A DNA stretch of 64,000 bases from Thiothrix sp. (GCF_028714775.1 NZ_JAQTLS010000008.1:62001-126000); one strand, 5' to 3'. Counted from the stretch's first letter, positions 8,336-17,060 are shown. Translations and numbers: made by a program. Notes: generated by a model not told the origin, from the sequence alone.

Positions 8336-8845
8336 ATGAGCAAAATGAATAACGGGTTGGTGGAACAGGTCAAGGATACCTGTCAGGAGTTTTGTGCTGC
8401 GCTAACGGATGAAGAAATTTCGCGCTTTGTGCGTTACACCCGTATCCGCGAATTGGGTTCACAGGATGTGGTGGCTGATGTTGGGCAAATCAGCGACCGT
8501 TTCTACCTCGTGATCGGCGGTGCGGTCAAATTGCTGCAAGTGGATGGCGATAACGAGTTTGAAGTGGGACAAATTGAACCCGGCGGTTTGGTGGGAGAAA
8601 TGTCCTTTTTCGACCATCGCCCGCGCACGGTACGCCTGCGTGCCCGCCGTAGCGGGGTGCGTTTGCTGGAAATTACCCGCCCGATGTATAACCGCATCCG
8701 CATTGAGGAACCTTATATCGCTACCAACCTATTGGAATTTGTGATCCGCAGTCTGGATTCGCTGGTGCGCCACTTGAGTGACGAAAACGCTAAGTTACAC
8801 AAGCAGGTCACAAGCGCGGATGGCGCGGAAGGTATTCCGGCATAA
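8336..8845 (+). CDS. Cyclic nucleotide-binding domain protein without DNA-binding domain
   Basis: 169 aa. Residues about 20-140 form a Crp-type cNMP-binding beta-barrel, with VGEMSFFDHRPRTVRLRA in the position of the phosphate-binding cassette. No helix-turn-helix follows; the last 30 residues are helical, with possible coiled-coil around LVRHLSDENAKLHKQV. It may therefore be a stand-alone sensor or partner subunit rather than a transcription factor. The ligand is uncertain because the canonical GE...RxA pattern is only partly kept. Preceded by AGGGGAGCGTGTC. Confidence 0.82.
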   Translation: MSKMNNGLVEQVKDTCQEFCAALTDEEISRFVRYTRIRELGSQDVVADVGQISDRFYLVIGGAVKLLQVDGDNEFEVGQIEPGGLVGEMSFFDHRPRTVRLRARRSGVRLLEITRPMYNRIRIEEPYIATNLLEFVIRSLDSLVRHLSDENAKLHKQVTSADGAEGIPA

Positions 8846-8873
8846 AAAAGGCCAGCAGTTGCTGACCTTTTTG
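8846..8873. terminator. Bidirectional terminator between the cNMP protein and rhodanese genes
   Basis: AAAAAGGCCAGCA and TGCTGACCTTTTT form a stem with one mismatch and a 2-nt loop, with A-run on one side and T-run on the other. It can end both convergent transcripts. Confidence 0.8.
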
Positions 8874-8886
8874 GTTCTGGGGGAGT

Positions 8887-9912
8887 TTACGGTTTAGTTT
8901 TGTCGCCTTCGGCAGGCTTAGCATCGGTTTTCGTGCTGTCTGCTTTAGCGTCGGTTTTTGCCTTGGCGGGCTTGTCTTCGGCCTTGGGGCTGTCCGCTTT
9001 AGGGGTGTCGGCTTTGGGGCTGTCTGCTTTGGCTTCCGGTTTAGCTTCTGGCTTAGCGTCAGCAGGTTTTGCATCAGTTTTTGCATCGGCTGGTTTGGCC
9101 TCAACGGGTTTGGCTTCCGTAGCGGGGGCAGGTGCTGGCGCAGGTGCTGCGGCAGCAGGTGTTGCGGGTGCAGCGGCAGTTTCCGATGCTTTTGCTCCTG
9201 GAACCGTGGTCAGGCCGAGTACTTCCCAATCCTGCATACCGCCGCGATACCATTTGATTTTGTCTGCCGGGTAGCCGAATGACAGCAAGGTTTTGATATT
9301 GGCTGGCGATTGCCCGCACCACAGGCCGTTGCAATACATCACCAAAGTTTTCGCCCCGGAATAGTCGAATATTTTACCGACCGCATCCCCACCTGCTGTC
9401 ACTGCTTCATCAACCGCGAAAGCGTCTGCGTCAGCCGCCAGTTTCGCACCAAATTCATTGGTCAGGATTTCGATAATGCCTTCGGTGGTAGCACCTTCCT
9501 TGGGGCTGAGGGCTTTCCACGAAATGTTTTTTGCGCCGGGAATCATGCCGCGTTCGACAAAATCCGGGGTGCGCGAGTCAATCACCAGAATGCTGGTGTC
9601 GCCTGCACTCATCTTTTGCAGGTAATCCAACACGCCCAGTTCGGCGATGGTATCTACGCCCGGTGCGACCTTGTCGGGTTGTATACAGAACGGTGGGCAG
9701 GGGCGGGATGTCTTGGCAAACAGCGGGTTAATCGTGGCGTTATTGTCTTGCTCGCGCTTGATTTCAATGTCTTGCCCGTTGTGTTTGACGGTAATGCCCA
9801 TCAGTTCGGCGGTAATGCCAACAGGTTTGGGTTCTTCCGCCGCAAACGCGCCAGCAGTTAGGCATAAGCCCGCTGTTAGTGCCGTGATACGGAATAGGTT
9901 GATAAATTTCAT
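8887..9912 (-). CDS. Exported rhodanese-like protein with Lys/Ala/Pro-rich tail
   Basis: 341 aa from ATG at 9912, chosen because GGAGG precedes it and a signal peptide (MKFINLFRITALTAGLCLTAGAFA) begins there. A longer frame upstream lacks these. The central rhodanese-like domain has DSRTPDFVERGMIPGAKNI and the active-site loop YCNGLWCGQS, with Cys available for persulfide chemistry. A segment with CPPFC precedes the domain. The last 95 residues are low complexity, with repeated AKPADAKTDAKPEAKADSPKADTPK-type units: disordered and positively and negatively charged. Probably a periplasmic sulfur-handling protein; its partner is unknown. Confidence 0.82.
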   Translation of the reverse strand: MKFINLFRITALTAGLCLTAGAFAAEEPKPVGITAELMGITVKHNGQDIEIKREQDNNATINPLFAKTSRPCPPFCIQPDKVAPGVDTIAELGVLDYLQKMSAGDTSILVIDSRTPDFVERGMIPGAKNISWKALSPKEGATTEGIIEILTNEFGAKLAADADAFAVDEAVTAGGDAVGKIFDYSGAKTLVMYCNGLWCGQSPANIKTLLSFGYPADKIKWYRGGMQDWEVLGLTTVPGAKASETAAAPATPAAAAPAPAPAPATEAKPVEAKPADAKTDAKPADAKPEAKPEAKADSPKADTPKADSPKAEDKPAKAKTDAKADSTKTDAKPAEGDKTKP

Positions 9913-10001
9913 GCTACATCCTCCAAGTTTTAGTAGTTCCTTGGCGAAACCTTCCTCTCTCCTGAAGGGTTCCGCCAATGCTTGATGGTAACCGATAAGG
10001 G

Positions 10002-10232
10002 TTAATTACAGTCGGCTTCCGGGTTGCCTGCTTTTTTCGTGCCGTCGGCGGTGGCCTGTTGACCATCGGCTGCGGGGGCGGGTGCTGCTTCGGTAGATTT
10101 GGCATCAGCGGGTGCTGATTCTGTTGCGCTGGCAACAGTGGTGGGGGGGGGCGGTGCGTCTTTGTCCCCACAAGCGGTGAGGCTCAAACTAAATAAAATA
10201 GCCAATAATACAAAAAAGGGTGGGTTTGTCAT
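10002..10232 (-). CDS. Small putative lipoprotein
   Basis: 76 aa. A hydrophobic leader ending in the lipobox LTAC (Cys21) gives a predicted lipidated N-terminus. The mature part is nearly all Pro, Ala, Thr and Ser and ends in ADCN. A run of eight Gs in the DNA (near 10143) encodes the Pro stretch and could be a slippage site. It lies upstream of the rhodanese gene on the same strand with a similar low-complexity style. Function unknown. Confidence 0.65.
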   Translation of the reverse strand: MTNPPFFVLLAILFSLSLTACGDKDAPPPPTTVASATESAPADAKSTEAAPAPAADGQQATADGTKKAGNPEADCN

Positions 10233-10321
10233 ATTTTGCGATCCTGCTATACAAGTGAACTCTCTCTATAAGCCGTTATAGGTGTAGCAGAAAAATTTTA
10301 TACCGACAAGGAAACCTGCAT

Positions 10322-10759
10322 TCAAGGTCTTAACCAAAATGTCACAGGGCCGTCATTAAGCAAGGAAACTTGCATATCGGCAGAAAATATTCCCGTAGCC
10401 ACGACAGGGTGTTGCTGCGCTGCGTAGTCGCAGAATTCAGTAAACAACTGCCGCCCCAACTCAGGCGGTGCAGCCGTGGTAAAGCTGGGGCGCATCCCCT
10501 TGCGGGTATCCGCAGGCAGGGTAAATTGCGGCACGATTAACAACCCGCCGCCAATTTCGCGCAGCCCCAAATTCATCTTGCCCGCTTCGTCGGGGAAAAT
10601 GCGGTAGCCCAATACCCGTTCCAACAAGCGTTTGGCGTGGGCGGAAGTGTCTTCCTTTTCCACCCCGAGCAGCAGCAAGATGCCGCGCCCGATTTGCCCG
10701 ACGGTTTCGCCGCCCACCTCCACACGGGCGTGGGCAACCCGTTGGATCAGGCCAATCAT
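10322..10759 (-). CDS. dtd: D-aminoacyl-tRNA deacylase
   Basis: 145 aa, the full Dtd length. It hydrolyses D-amino acids (and glycine mischarged on tRNA-Ala) from tRNA, a cytoplasmic proofreading step. Motifs are [15 protein letters not shown] at the N-terminus, [20 protein letters not shown] (the SQxT-type motif appears as PQFT), and NDGPVTFWL near the end, containing the cross-subunit Gly-Pro motif. The start overlaps the pip stop by 4 nt (ATGA). Confidence 0.95.
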   Translation of the reverse strand: MIGLIQRVAHARVEVGGETVGQIGRGILLLLGVEKEDTSAHAKRLLERVLGYRIFPDEAGKMNLGLREIGGGLLIVPQFTLPADTRKGMRPSFTTAAPPELGRQLFTEFCDYAAQQHPVVATGIFSADMQVSLLNDGPVTFWLRP

Positions 10760-11712
10760 GCCAGTTTCTCCAGCAATGCCTCGGTGGCTTCCACCAGCGC
10801 TTGTTGGATCAAGGCTTCGCTGGCAGCATGACCGCAGCCGGGAATGATGTGGAAATCGGCATTAGGCCACGCCTCATGCAAGGCCAGTGCCTGTTCCAGC
10901 GGGCAAATCATGTCGTAACGCCCGTGGATGATGCTGCCCGGTAAATGCGCAATGCGTTGCGCGTCGCGGATCAGTTGGTCGTCGTCGAAAAAGCCTTGGT
11001 GGGTGAAATAGTGCGCCTCAATCCGTGCCACGCTCATGGCGGTGTACGGGTCGGAAAAATGCGCCAACACCGATTCTTTCGGTTGTAAGTTCGCCGTGCG
11101 CCCTTCCCACACTGACCACGCTTTGGCAGCTTGCATCCGCGCGATTTCGTTTTCCCCGGTCAGGCGTTGGTAATACGCCGCGACCATGTTGCCGCGTTCT
11201 GCTTCTGGGATTGGGGCGAGGTAATCCTGCCAGTAATCGGGGTAAATCCGTTCGATGCCATGCCCTTGCTCATAGAACCAGTCGATGTCACGTTGGCGGC
11301 ACAGGAAAATGCCACGCAGGATCATGCCGCTGACGTGCGCCGGGTATTGTTGTGCATACGCCAGTGCCAGTGTCGAACCCCACGAACCGCCAAACAGCGC
11401 CCATTGGTCGATGCCCAGCGCTTCGCGGATCAGTTCCATGTCGCTGACCAAATCCCATGTCGTATTGTTCACCAGTGACGCATGAGGGCGGGAACGCCCA
11501 CAACCGCGCTGGTCGAACAGCACAATGCGGTAACGGGTGGGGTCGAAAAATTGCCGATGCCACGGTTCGCAGCCGGAGCCGGGGCCACCGTGCAGGAACA
11601 CGACAGGTACACCGTGCGGGTTGCCACACTCTTCGATGTAAATTTCGTGAGTGTCATCCACTTGCAGGTAAAAATGCCGGTATTCGTGGATAGGTGGGTA
11701 AAGTGCGCTCAA
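10756..11712 (-). CDS. pip: Proline iminopeptidase
   Basis: An alpha/beta hydrolase of about 318 aa that removes N-terminal proline from peptides. HGGPGSG near residue 36 is the oxyanion region, FDQRGCGRS follows, [13 protein letters not shown] carries the nucleophile Ser, and GRYDMICP and GCGHAA carry the acid and His. The family normally begins a few residues before LYPPI. Here a TTG at 11712 sits 6 nt after AGGAGA and is preferred; a GTG at 11742 (10 residues longer) is possible but has no ribosome site. Translationally coupled to dtd. Confidence 0.92.
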   Translation of the reverse strand: MSALYPPIHEYRHFYLQVDDTHEIYIEECGNPHGVPVVFLHGGPGSGCEPWHRQFFDPTRYRIVLFDQRGCGRSRPHASLVNNTTWDLVSDMELIREALGIDQWALFGGSWGSTLALAYAQQYPAHVSGMILRGIFLCRQRDIDWFYEQGHGIERIYPDYWQDYLAPIPEAERGNMVAAYYQRLTGENEIARMQAAKAWSVWEGRTANLQPKESVLAHFSDPYTAMSVARIEAHYFTHQGFFDDDQLIRDAQRIAHLPGSIIHGRYDMICPLEQALALHEAWPNADFHIIPGCGHAASEALIQQALVEATEALLEKLA

Positions 11713-11817
11713 ACGGTGTCTCCTGTAGGCTAATCCTGCCACAAAGTTTAGACGAAATGTCCGCAGCCCTCAAAGAATGCTACGCTAAGCAAAAATCGCT
11801 AGGAAAAGGAGGAGGTT

Positions 11818-13491
11818 ATGGACAAGGTATGGTTGCCAAGTTATCCGTCGCATGTTCCGGCGACAATTGATACCCATCAATACCATTCGCTGGTTGACCT
11901 GTTCTTGCGCAGCGTTAGCCAATTCAGCGCCCGCCCAGCGTACAGCAACATGGGTAAAGTGGTTACTTATGCCGAGTTTGAGCGCCTGACCCGCCAGTTT
12001 GCCGCTTACCTGATTTTCGGCGCGGGCTTGAAACCGGGGGACCGCATTGCGCTGATGCTGCCCAACTTACTGCAATACCCGGTGGCACTGTTCGGCGCAT
12101 TGCGTGCTGGTTTGGTGGTGGTGAATACCAACCCACTGTACACCGAGCGCGAACTCGAACACCAATTGAAAGACTCCGGTGCAACTGCCATTGTAATCCT
12201 CGCCAATTTCGCCCATACGCTGGAAAAGGTGCGGGACAAGGTTGCCATCAACACCATTATTACCACGGAACTGGGGGATTTGCTGGGTTTTCCCAAATCC
12301 CTTGTGGTGAATGTGGTAGTCAAGTACGTGAAAAAGCTGGTTCCCGCGTTCAAATTGCCGGACGCGATTACTTTCAATCAGGCATTGCGGCTGGGCAAGG
12401 AATATGCGCACGGCTACAAGGATGCAGCGCCGGGGCATGAAGACGCCGCGTTCCTGCAATACACCGGCGGCACAACGGGCGTGGCGAAAGGGGCGGTACT
12501 CAGCCACCGCAACCTGATTGCCAATATGTTGCAAGCCGAAGCGTGGGCAGCGGCTGACCTCGTGCCGGGGCAGGAAATCGTCATCACCGCTTTGCCGCTT
12601 TACCACGTGTTTGCCTTAACCGCGAACGCCCTGTTTGCCTTGAAAATGGGCGCGAAAAGCGTGCTGATCACCAACCCGCGTGATTTGCCCGCGTTCGTCA
12701 AGGAACTGGCGCGGGAACCGTTCACCTTCATCACTGGGGTCAATACCTTATTCAATGCCTTGCTGAACCAGCCTGAAATTGGCACGGTGGATTTTTCCCG
12801 CCTCAAGATCGCGCTTTGCAGCGGCATGGCAGTGCAACGCGCAGTGGCGGAACGTTGGAAAGCCCTGACCGGCGTTACCCTGCTGGAAGCTTACGGGCTG
12901 ACTGAAACGTCCCCGGCGGTGTGCGTCAATCCGGTCAATCTGGCGGATTATAATGGCATGATTGGGTTGCCGATTTCTTCCACGGAAGTGTCGATCCGCG
13001 ATTTGGATGGCAATGAACTCGACATCGGTACAGAGGGCGAGTTGTGGGTACGTGGTCCGCAAGTCATGCAAGGTTATTGGCAGCGCCCGGATGAAACCGC
13101 CAAAGTCATGCCCGGTGATGGCTGGTTACGCACGGGCGACATTGCGGTGATGAATGAACAGGGCTTCATCAAACTGGTTGACCGCCTCAAAGACATGGTG
13201 CTGGTTTCCGGTTTCAACGTGTACCCCAATGAGGTGGAGGACGTGCTCGCCAGCCACCCTAAAGTGCTGGAAGTCGGCGTGATCGGTGTGCCAGACGAAC
13301 ATTCCGGTGAAACCGTCAAAGCTTTCGTGGTGAAAAAAGACCCCAGCCTGAGCGAAACAGAACTGCGCGAATACTGCCGCCAGCAGCTTGCAGGCTATAA
13401 ACGCCCGAAACAAATTGTGTTCGTGGATACGCTGCCGAAGAGCAATGTTGGGAAAATTTTGCGCAAAGAACTGCGGCAGTTAAGTGTATAG
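11818..13491 (+). CDS. fadD: Long-chain-fatty-acid-CoA ligase
   Basis: An adenylate-forming acyl-CoA synthetase of 557 aa. [18 protein letters not shown] near residue 215 is the AMP-binding P-loop; [10 protein letters not shown] near 360, GWLRTGD near 438 and the hinge [21 protein letters not shown] follow; the catalytic Lys lies in [11 protein letters not shown] near the C-terminus. It activates fatty acids for beta-oxidation or lipid use. AAAGGAGGAGG precedes the ATG. It is transcribed alone, divergently from pip. Confidence 0.95.
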   Translation: MDKVWLPSYPSHVPATIDTHQYHSLVDLFLRSVSQFSARPAYSNMGKVVTYAEFERLTRQFAAYLIFGAGLKPGDRIALMLPNLLQYPVALFGALRAGLVVVNTNPLYTERELEHQLKDSGATAIVILANFAHTLEKVRDKVAINTIITTELGDLLGFPKSLVVNVVVKYVKKLVPAFKLPDAITFNQALRLGKEYAHGYKDAAPGHEDAAFLQYTGGTTGVAKGAVLSHRNLIANMLQAEAWAAADLVPGQEIVITALPLYHVFALTANALFALKMGAKSVLITNPRDLPAFVKELAREPFTFITGVNTLFNALLNQPEIGTVDFSRLKIALCSGMAVQRAVAERWKALTGVTLLEAYGLTETSPAVCVNPVNLADYNGMIGLPISSTEVSIRDLDGNELDIGTEGELWVRGPQVMQGYWQRPDETAKVMPGDGWLRTGDIAVMNEQGFIKLVDRLKDMVLVSGFNVYPNEVEDVLASHPKVLEVGVIGVPDEHSGETVKAFVVKKDPSLSETELREYCRQQLAGYKRPKQIVFVDTLPKSNVGKILRKELRQLSV

Positions 13492-13507
13492 AAAACAATA
13501 CTTGCGG

Positions 13508-13610
13508 CGTTACATTTTGGGCAGTAGGATTTCGCGCAGAAATGGCGCACGGCTCTCTTTTTGCTTAAAAGCGCGTCATTTCGTCCCCGTGAAACGTCGT
13601 TACATTTTGG
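13508..13610 (+). repeat. Pair of 13-bp direct repeats upstream of an Ala-rich lipoprotein gene
   Basis: CGTTACATTTTGG occurs at 13508-13520 and again at 13598-13610, 90 bp apart, the second copy 7 bp before the ATG of the next gene. It may be a regulatory or duplicated leader sequence; nothing more can be said. Confidence 0.5.
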
Positions 13611-13617
13611 AGTATTT

Positions 13618-14058
13618 ATGAACAAACGTTCTATCGCCCTGATCGTTGGCTCTTTGTTGGCAGCTAGCGTTGCCCTGACTGGTTGTGCAACTGCCCCTGA
13701 AGCAGCAAAAGCACCTGAAGCAGCAGCACCAGCAGCGAAAGTAGCACCTGCGGCTAAGCCAGCAGCTAAAGCAGCAGCACCTGCTGCGGCAAAACCAGCA
13801 GAAGCAGCTCCAGCTAAGAAAGAAGTTTCCCCGCCAAAGAAAAAAGCGAAGAAAGTTAAGAAAGTCGTGAAGAAAGCGGCTCCTGCAAAAGCTGCGGCTC
13901 CAGCGGCTGACGCAAAGCAAGCAGCTCCTGCGGCTGATGCAAAGCAAGCAGCTCCAGCTACCGATGCTACTCAAGCAGCACCAGCGGCTGACGCGAAGCA
14001 AGCGACTCCAGCTACCGATGCTACTCAAGCAGCACCAGCGGCTGAGCAAAAGAAGTAA
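13618..14058 (+). CDS. Ala/Lys/Pro-rich repeat lipoprotein
   Basis: 146 aa from ATG at 13618; a longer frame upstream lacks a signal. The leader ends in the lipobox LTGC. The mature protein is almost only Ala, Pro, Lys, Asp, Gln and Thr. A basic block (PPKKKAKKVKKVVKKAA) precedes five imperfect units of the form AAPAADAKQ / ATPATDATQ. Likely an elongated, disordered envelope lipoprotein resembling histone-H1-like or TonB-linker sequence. The repeats (13900-14045) could change length by slippage. Function unknown. Confidence 0.72.
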   Translation: MNKRSIALIVGSLLAASVALTGCATAPEAAKAPEAAAPAAKVAPAAKPAAKAAAPAAAKPAEAAPAKKEVSPPKKKAKKVKKVVKKAAPAKAAAPAADAKQAAPAADAKQAAPATDATQAAPAADAKQATPATDATQAAPAAEQKK

Positions 14059-14095
14059 TCGGTACGCGGTGACAGCTTTGTAACCGCTAACGATG

Positions 14096-14120
14096 TCCGG
14101 TAGGTTTATCACCTGCCGGA
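14096..14120 (+). terminator. Putative terminator after the Ala-rich lipoprotein gene
   Basis: TCCGGTAGGT and ACCTGCCGGA pair with one G-T mismatch around a 5-nt loop; only a weak T-rich tail (TTCCTC) follows. Confidence 0.5.
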
Positions 14121-14143
14121 TTCCTCACCCGCCGCAAATCCCC

Positions 14144-14611
14144 TCATTTCTTAAAGCGCATCACGACCTTGGTATAACCACCCGCTGGGTATTGGTAGGT
14201 ATTCAGGTATTTTGCCGCCGACTTATAGCCGACCACGTAAGTCACGACACCTTCAAAATTGCCAACGTTTTTAACGTCTTGAATCTGTGAGTCAGGCAAA
14301 GATAACTGATGGTTGGTCGAACACATCCAGTCCATGATCGCAAAATTAATTTGCTTGAATACCGTGCCTTTAACCTTAACGATTGTCCCGCTGGGGTCGT
14401 GTTCAAAGGGCGGCTTGACGCTTGAAACTTTGTAAGTGCCAGTCATGGGGGACTTTACGGTGAAAATCACGTATTCATACAAACCCGCAGGGCTGGTGTC
14501 TTGGACTTGCACCAACGAGTTAGCAGCCGAACAGGCGGCAGCCATGCCCACATTGGCAAACCCCAACAAGCTGCTGGCTAACAAGGCGGTCAGATAGTAT
14601 TTTTTATTCAT
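14144..14611 (-). CDS. Exported hypothetical protein
   Basis: 155 aa with a signal peptide (MNKKYYLTALLASSLLGFANVGMAAA) and two Cys residues in the mature part (ACSAAN and DWMCSTN) that could form a disulfide. The rest looks like a compact beta-rich domain (YEYVIFTVKS, GTIVKVKGTVFKQINF, GVVTYVVGYKS, YTKVVMRFKK). The family is not recognised. Transcribed alone, convergent with the lipoprotein gene. Confidence 0.72.
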   Translation of the reverse strand: MNKKYYLTALLASSLLGFANVGMAAACSAANSLVQVQDTSPAGLYEYVIFTVKSPMTGTYKVSSVKPPFEHDPSGTIVKVKGTVFKQINFAIMDWMCSTNHQLSLPDSQIQDVKNVGNFEGVVTYVVGYKSAAKYLNTYQYPAGGYTKVVMRFKK

Positions 14612-14678
14612 GGCGGAATACTCTTTTGCAGTAAGTCACTCCATGACTGTAGTCCAGAATGCCGCCTATAGCTTAATG

Positions 14679-14693
14679 TACGTCAAAGACGTA
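14679..14693 (+). promoter_or_regulatory. Operator-like inverted repeat before the toxin-antitoxin pair
   Basis: TACGTC-AAA-GACGTA is a perfect inverted repeat ending 10 bp before the toxin ATG, the usual place for autorepression by an XRE antitoxin. Confidence 0.6.
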
Positions 14694-14703
14694 TGATCTA
14701 ACC

Positions 14704-15015
14704 ATGTTAACAGTAATCGAAACCCCATTATTTACTTCGCTATGGCCTGACTATTGGTCGGAAGATGAACGCGGCGCATTTGCGTCATGGTTAGCGGAAA
14801 ACCCCGAAGAAGGGGATGTTGTGCCAAAAAGCGGTGGTGTGAGAAAGATACGCTGGTCGAGGAAAGGCATGGGCAAGCGCGGCGGTGTTAGGGTGATTTA
14901 TTACAACCGATTAGCCAACGGTGAGATATGGTTGCTCCTGATCTATGCCAAAAACAAGAATGAGAACATCCCCGCGCACGTATTGAGGGCTATCAAAGAG
15001 GAGTTAGAACGATGA
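14704..15015 (+). CDS. RelE/HigB-family toxin of a type II toxin-antitoxin pair
   Basis: 103 aa. Features typical of RelE/HigB mRNA interferases encoded before an XRE antitoxin are visible: SGGVRKIRWSRKGMGKRGGVRVIYYN with clustered basic residues, and the strand WLLLIYAKNKNENI ahead of a C-terminal helix. Such toxins cleave mRNA in the ribosome. The stop overlaps the antitoxin start by 4 nt. The pair lies just outside the left boundary of the integrated element. Confidence 0.85.
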   Translation: MLTVIETPLFTSLWPDYWSEDERGAFASWLAENPEEGDVVPKSGGVRKIRWSRKGMGKRGGVRVIYYNRLANGEIWLLLIYAKNKNENIPAHVLRAIKEELER

Positions 15016-15326
15016 TGACCGAAGAACAATTGATTGAGCGTGACTCCAAGCGTGATCTTGGGGTGGAACTGCTGGAATCTATCCGCCAAATGAAGGCTGG
15101 GCAAAAAGGCGCAGTCCATCAGGTGCAAATATCAAAAGTGGCAGAAGCACGGCACAAGGTCGGGTTCTCTCAACGCCAGTTTGCCGAATTACTGGGTGTG
15201 TCTACCCGCACATTGCAGGAATGGGAGCAAGGCAGGCGCAACCCTAGTAGGGCGGCAAGCTCATTGCTGAAACTTGCCATTGAACGTCCTGATGTACTGA
15301 GGGATGTATTCAAGGTTGCTGCATAG
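15012..15326 (+). CDS. XRE-family antitoxin
   Basis: 104 aa. The C-terminal half is a helix-turn-helix: ARHKVGFSQRQFAELLGVSTRTLQEWEQGRRNPS. The N-terminal helical half (LIERDSKRDLGVELLESIRQMKAGQKG) is the likely toxin-neutralising part, as in HigA/NadS-type antitoxins. It probably represses its own operon through the inverted repeat at 14679-14693. Confidence 0.87.
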   Translation: MMTEEQLIERDSKRDLGVELLESIRQMKAGQKGAVHQVQISKVAEARHKVGFSQRQFAELLGVSTRTLQEWEQGRRNPSRAASSLLKLAIERPDVLRDVFKVAA

Positions 15327-15385
15327 CGCAATTCCACTGTCTTGTGGGATATGCATAGGCTGTAATTCAACTTATTGAAAAAAAT

Positions 15386-15419
15386 GTTATTTTTCTTCCC
15401 GCAATTGTAGCTCCCACAT
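15386..15419. repeat. attL of the integrated element
   Basis: 34 bp matching 26152-26185 except at 15408 (T versus C). Read on the minus strand it still encodes MWELQLREEK and a stop, the last residues of the ABC transporter. The mismatch is a synonymous Leu codon (CTA versus CTG). Confidence 0.85.
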
Positions 15420-15586
15420 TGGCGGAGAAATTGACTTTTCACGATTAAAAACAACAACTTAACCAACATATAAGGCAAGCAAAAAGACACCAATAGTTAC
15501 CATTATGACCCTATGAAAAACAAGCACTTACCTGTTAGTTTTACAAATTGATTTTCTGTTGCGAAGAAATAGCAGGGCAACACATC

Positions 15587-15609
15587 AGCCGACATTGATC
15601 GGCTTTTTT
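15587..15609 (+). terminator. Terminator near the left end of the element
   Basis: AGCCGA-CATTGA-TCGGCT followed by TTTTT. No gene of the element precedes it on this strand, so it probably insulates the element from transcription coming from the upstream toxin-antitoxin operon. The stretch 15420-15586 shows no gene. Confidence 0.75.
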
Positions 15610-15644
15610 GTGCCTGAGTTTCTTGGAATGCCAAGCAATCACCC

Positions 15645-15781
15645 TGTACTAAAACTTACAATATTTAGTACATAGGTCAAAATCTTGTAGCACGGCGTAG
15701 AACAAGGGTTTACGGGGTAGCAAAACTGTACTAAAAGTTGTAACAAAACAGTGTTAGCAATCATCTAAGATATTTAGTACA
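15645..15781. promoter_or_regulatory. Putative resolvase recombination (res) site
   Basis: Site I (15645-15672) is 28 bp with perfect 9-bp inverted ends, TGTACTAAA and TTTAGTACA, the standard length of a serine resolvase crossover site. The same two ends recur at 15727-15735 and 15773-15781, 55 bp apart, as possible accessory sites. The array lies 70 bp upstream of the resolvase gene. The same motifs could also act as an operator for that gene. Confidence 0.65.
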
Positions 15782-15850
15782 ATAGTTACAAGTTAAGTTA
15801 CACTTTTGACACAACACGCCACGGCATGACACAAATTTAGGTGATTCTCT

Positions 15851-16414
15851 ATGAAAATCGGATATGCACGAGTTTCAAGCACTGGACAAGACTATCAGAC
15901 CCAACTCGACAAGCTGCAATTGGCTGGATGTGAGAAAGTCTTTCATGAAAAGCAATCTGGCAAAAGTGCGGATGACCGGGCGCAACTGCAAGCGGCTTTA
16001 GAATTTGCCCGTGAAGGTGATGTATTCGTGATTACGAAGCTAGACCGCCTTGCACGCTCCATGAACGACCTGACCACTATCACCAGCCAATTGCAAAAGA
16101 AGGGTGTAGGCTTCGTTGTCACGGATCAGCAAATTGACACCACCAGCCCAACAGGAAAGCTACTGTTCAACATCCTTGGTTCATTGGCAGAGTTCGAGAG
16201 AGATTTGATTAATGCCAGATGCGAAGAGGGACGCAAGGCGGCAAAGCTGAAAGGCGTACAGTTTGGGCGCAAACCCAAGATGACCGATGAACAGCTTGAT
16301 GCACTGAGGGCAGACGTTAAGGCAGGCATCCTTTCCATGCAGGCGATAGCGGACAAGTACCAGATTGCACGAAACAGCGTTTACAGGCTGGTAGGTGCAA
16401 AAGAAGCAGCATAG
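15851..16414 (+). CDS. Serine recombinase (resolvase/invertase family)
   Basis: 187 aa. The catalytic domain starts MKIGYARVSSTGQDYQTQ with the nucleophile Ser in ARVSS, then TKLDRLARSMNDL with the conserved Arg residues and GSLAEFERDLI leading to the long E helix. The C-terminal helix-turn-helix is SMQAIADKYQIARNSVYRLVG. The size is typical of Tn3-type resolvases and Hin-like invertases. With the res-like repeats directly upstream it probably resolves multimers of an excised circular form. AGGTGA precedes the ATG. Confidence 0.93.
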   Translation: MKIGYARVSSTGQDYQTQLDKLQLAGCEKVFHEKQSGKSADDRAQLQAALEFAREGDVFVITKLDRLARSMNDLTTITSQLQKKGVGFVVTDQQIDTTSPTGKLLFNILGSLAEFERDLINARCEEGRKAAKLKGVQFGRKPKMTDEQLDALRADVKAGILSMQAIADKYQIARNSVYRLVGAKEAA

Positions 16415-16455
16415 CCGTATTCCTCGTAATGAATGCGGCGGTTAGCTTGCTATTG

Positions 16456-16480
16456 TTGTATAGTCATATTGTGCATACAA
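16456..16480 (+). promoter_or_regulatory. Operator-like inverted repeat of the brnTA operon
   Basis: TTGTAT and ATACAA flank a 13-bp spacer immediately before the brnT ribosome site. BrnA antitoxins repress their own promoter, so this is a likely BrnA site. Confidence 0.5.
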
Positions 16481-16492
16481 TTAGGATGTAAG

Positions 16493-16771
16493 ATGAAGAT
16501 CGACTATGACCCCAAAAAGGACGCTTGGAATGTTGAACATAGAGACTTGCCGTTCGCTTTGGTTGAACACGTTGATTGGGATACGGCGTTGATTCGAGAG
16601 GATACGCGCTATGACTATCCAGAACAGCGTTACATCATGTTGGCTTGCATGAATGGCGGCTTATATGTGGTGTGTTTTACGCCCATTGTTGACGGTATCC
16701 GAGTAATTAGTTTCAGGAAAGCAGACAAACCAGAGAGGCGGAACTATGAGCGACACTATCACCCGTGCTAA
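16493..16771 (+). CDS. brnT: BrnT family toxin
   Basis: 92 aa from ATG at 16493, preceded by AGGATGTAAG; a longer frame upstream has no ribosome site. MKIDYDPKKDAWNVEHRDLPF matches the BrnT start (usual F/Y-x-W/D-D-P-K-x-x-x-N-x-x-K-H pattern). EDTRYDYPEQRYI and VISFRKADKPERRNYE provide the conserved Arg, Ser and Glu residues of this RelE-like ribonuclease fold. The family is also called DUF497. It is followed, with 26 bp overlap, by its antitoxin gene. Confidence 0.92.
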   Translation: MKIDYDPKKDAWNVEHRDLPFALVEHVDWDTALIREDTRYDYPEQRYIMLACMNGGLYVVCFTPIVDGIRVISFRKADKPERRNYERHYHPC

Positions 16772-17036
16772 CCAACCCCTGACAGATGACAACGGCGAAG
16801 TTCGGGAACTGACCAGTGCAGATATGGCAGCATTCCGACCCCTTGGCGATGTCTTGCCAGCACTAGCGCAAATCATCCAGAAACGCGGTAAGCAAAAATC
16901 ACCGACCAAAGAACGGATTACTATCCGGCTCTCCTCTGAGGTGGTGCAGTATTTCAGGGAAAGCGGCGAAGGCTGGCAAACCCGACTTGATGAAGCGTTA
17001 ATGAACTATATCGCCGATCACCGAAAAGCGGCATAA
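16746..17036 (+). CDS. brnA: BrnA family antitoxin
   Basis: 96 aa. The C-terminal ribbon-helix-helix ERITIRLSSEVVQYFRESGEGWQTRLDEALMNYI is characteristic of BrnA. The N-terminal half is Pro/Leu-rich (MAAFRPLGDVLPALAQIIQKR), and such regions contact the toxin. It neutralises BrnT and represses the operon. The pair probably stabilises the element. Confidence 0.92.
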   Translation: MSDTITRANQPLTDDNGEVRELTSADMAAFRPLGDVLPALAQIIQKRGKQKSPTKERITIRLSSEVVQYFRESGEGWQTRLDEALMNYIADHRKAA

Positions 17037-17060
17037 GCACTCTGTCAAACCCTACCCAAG

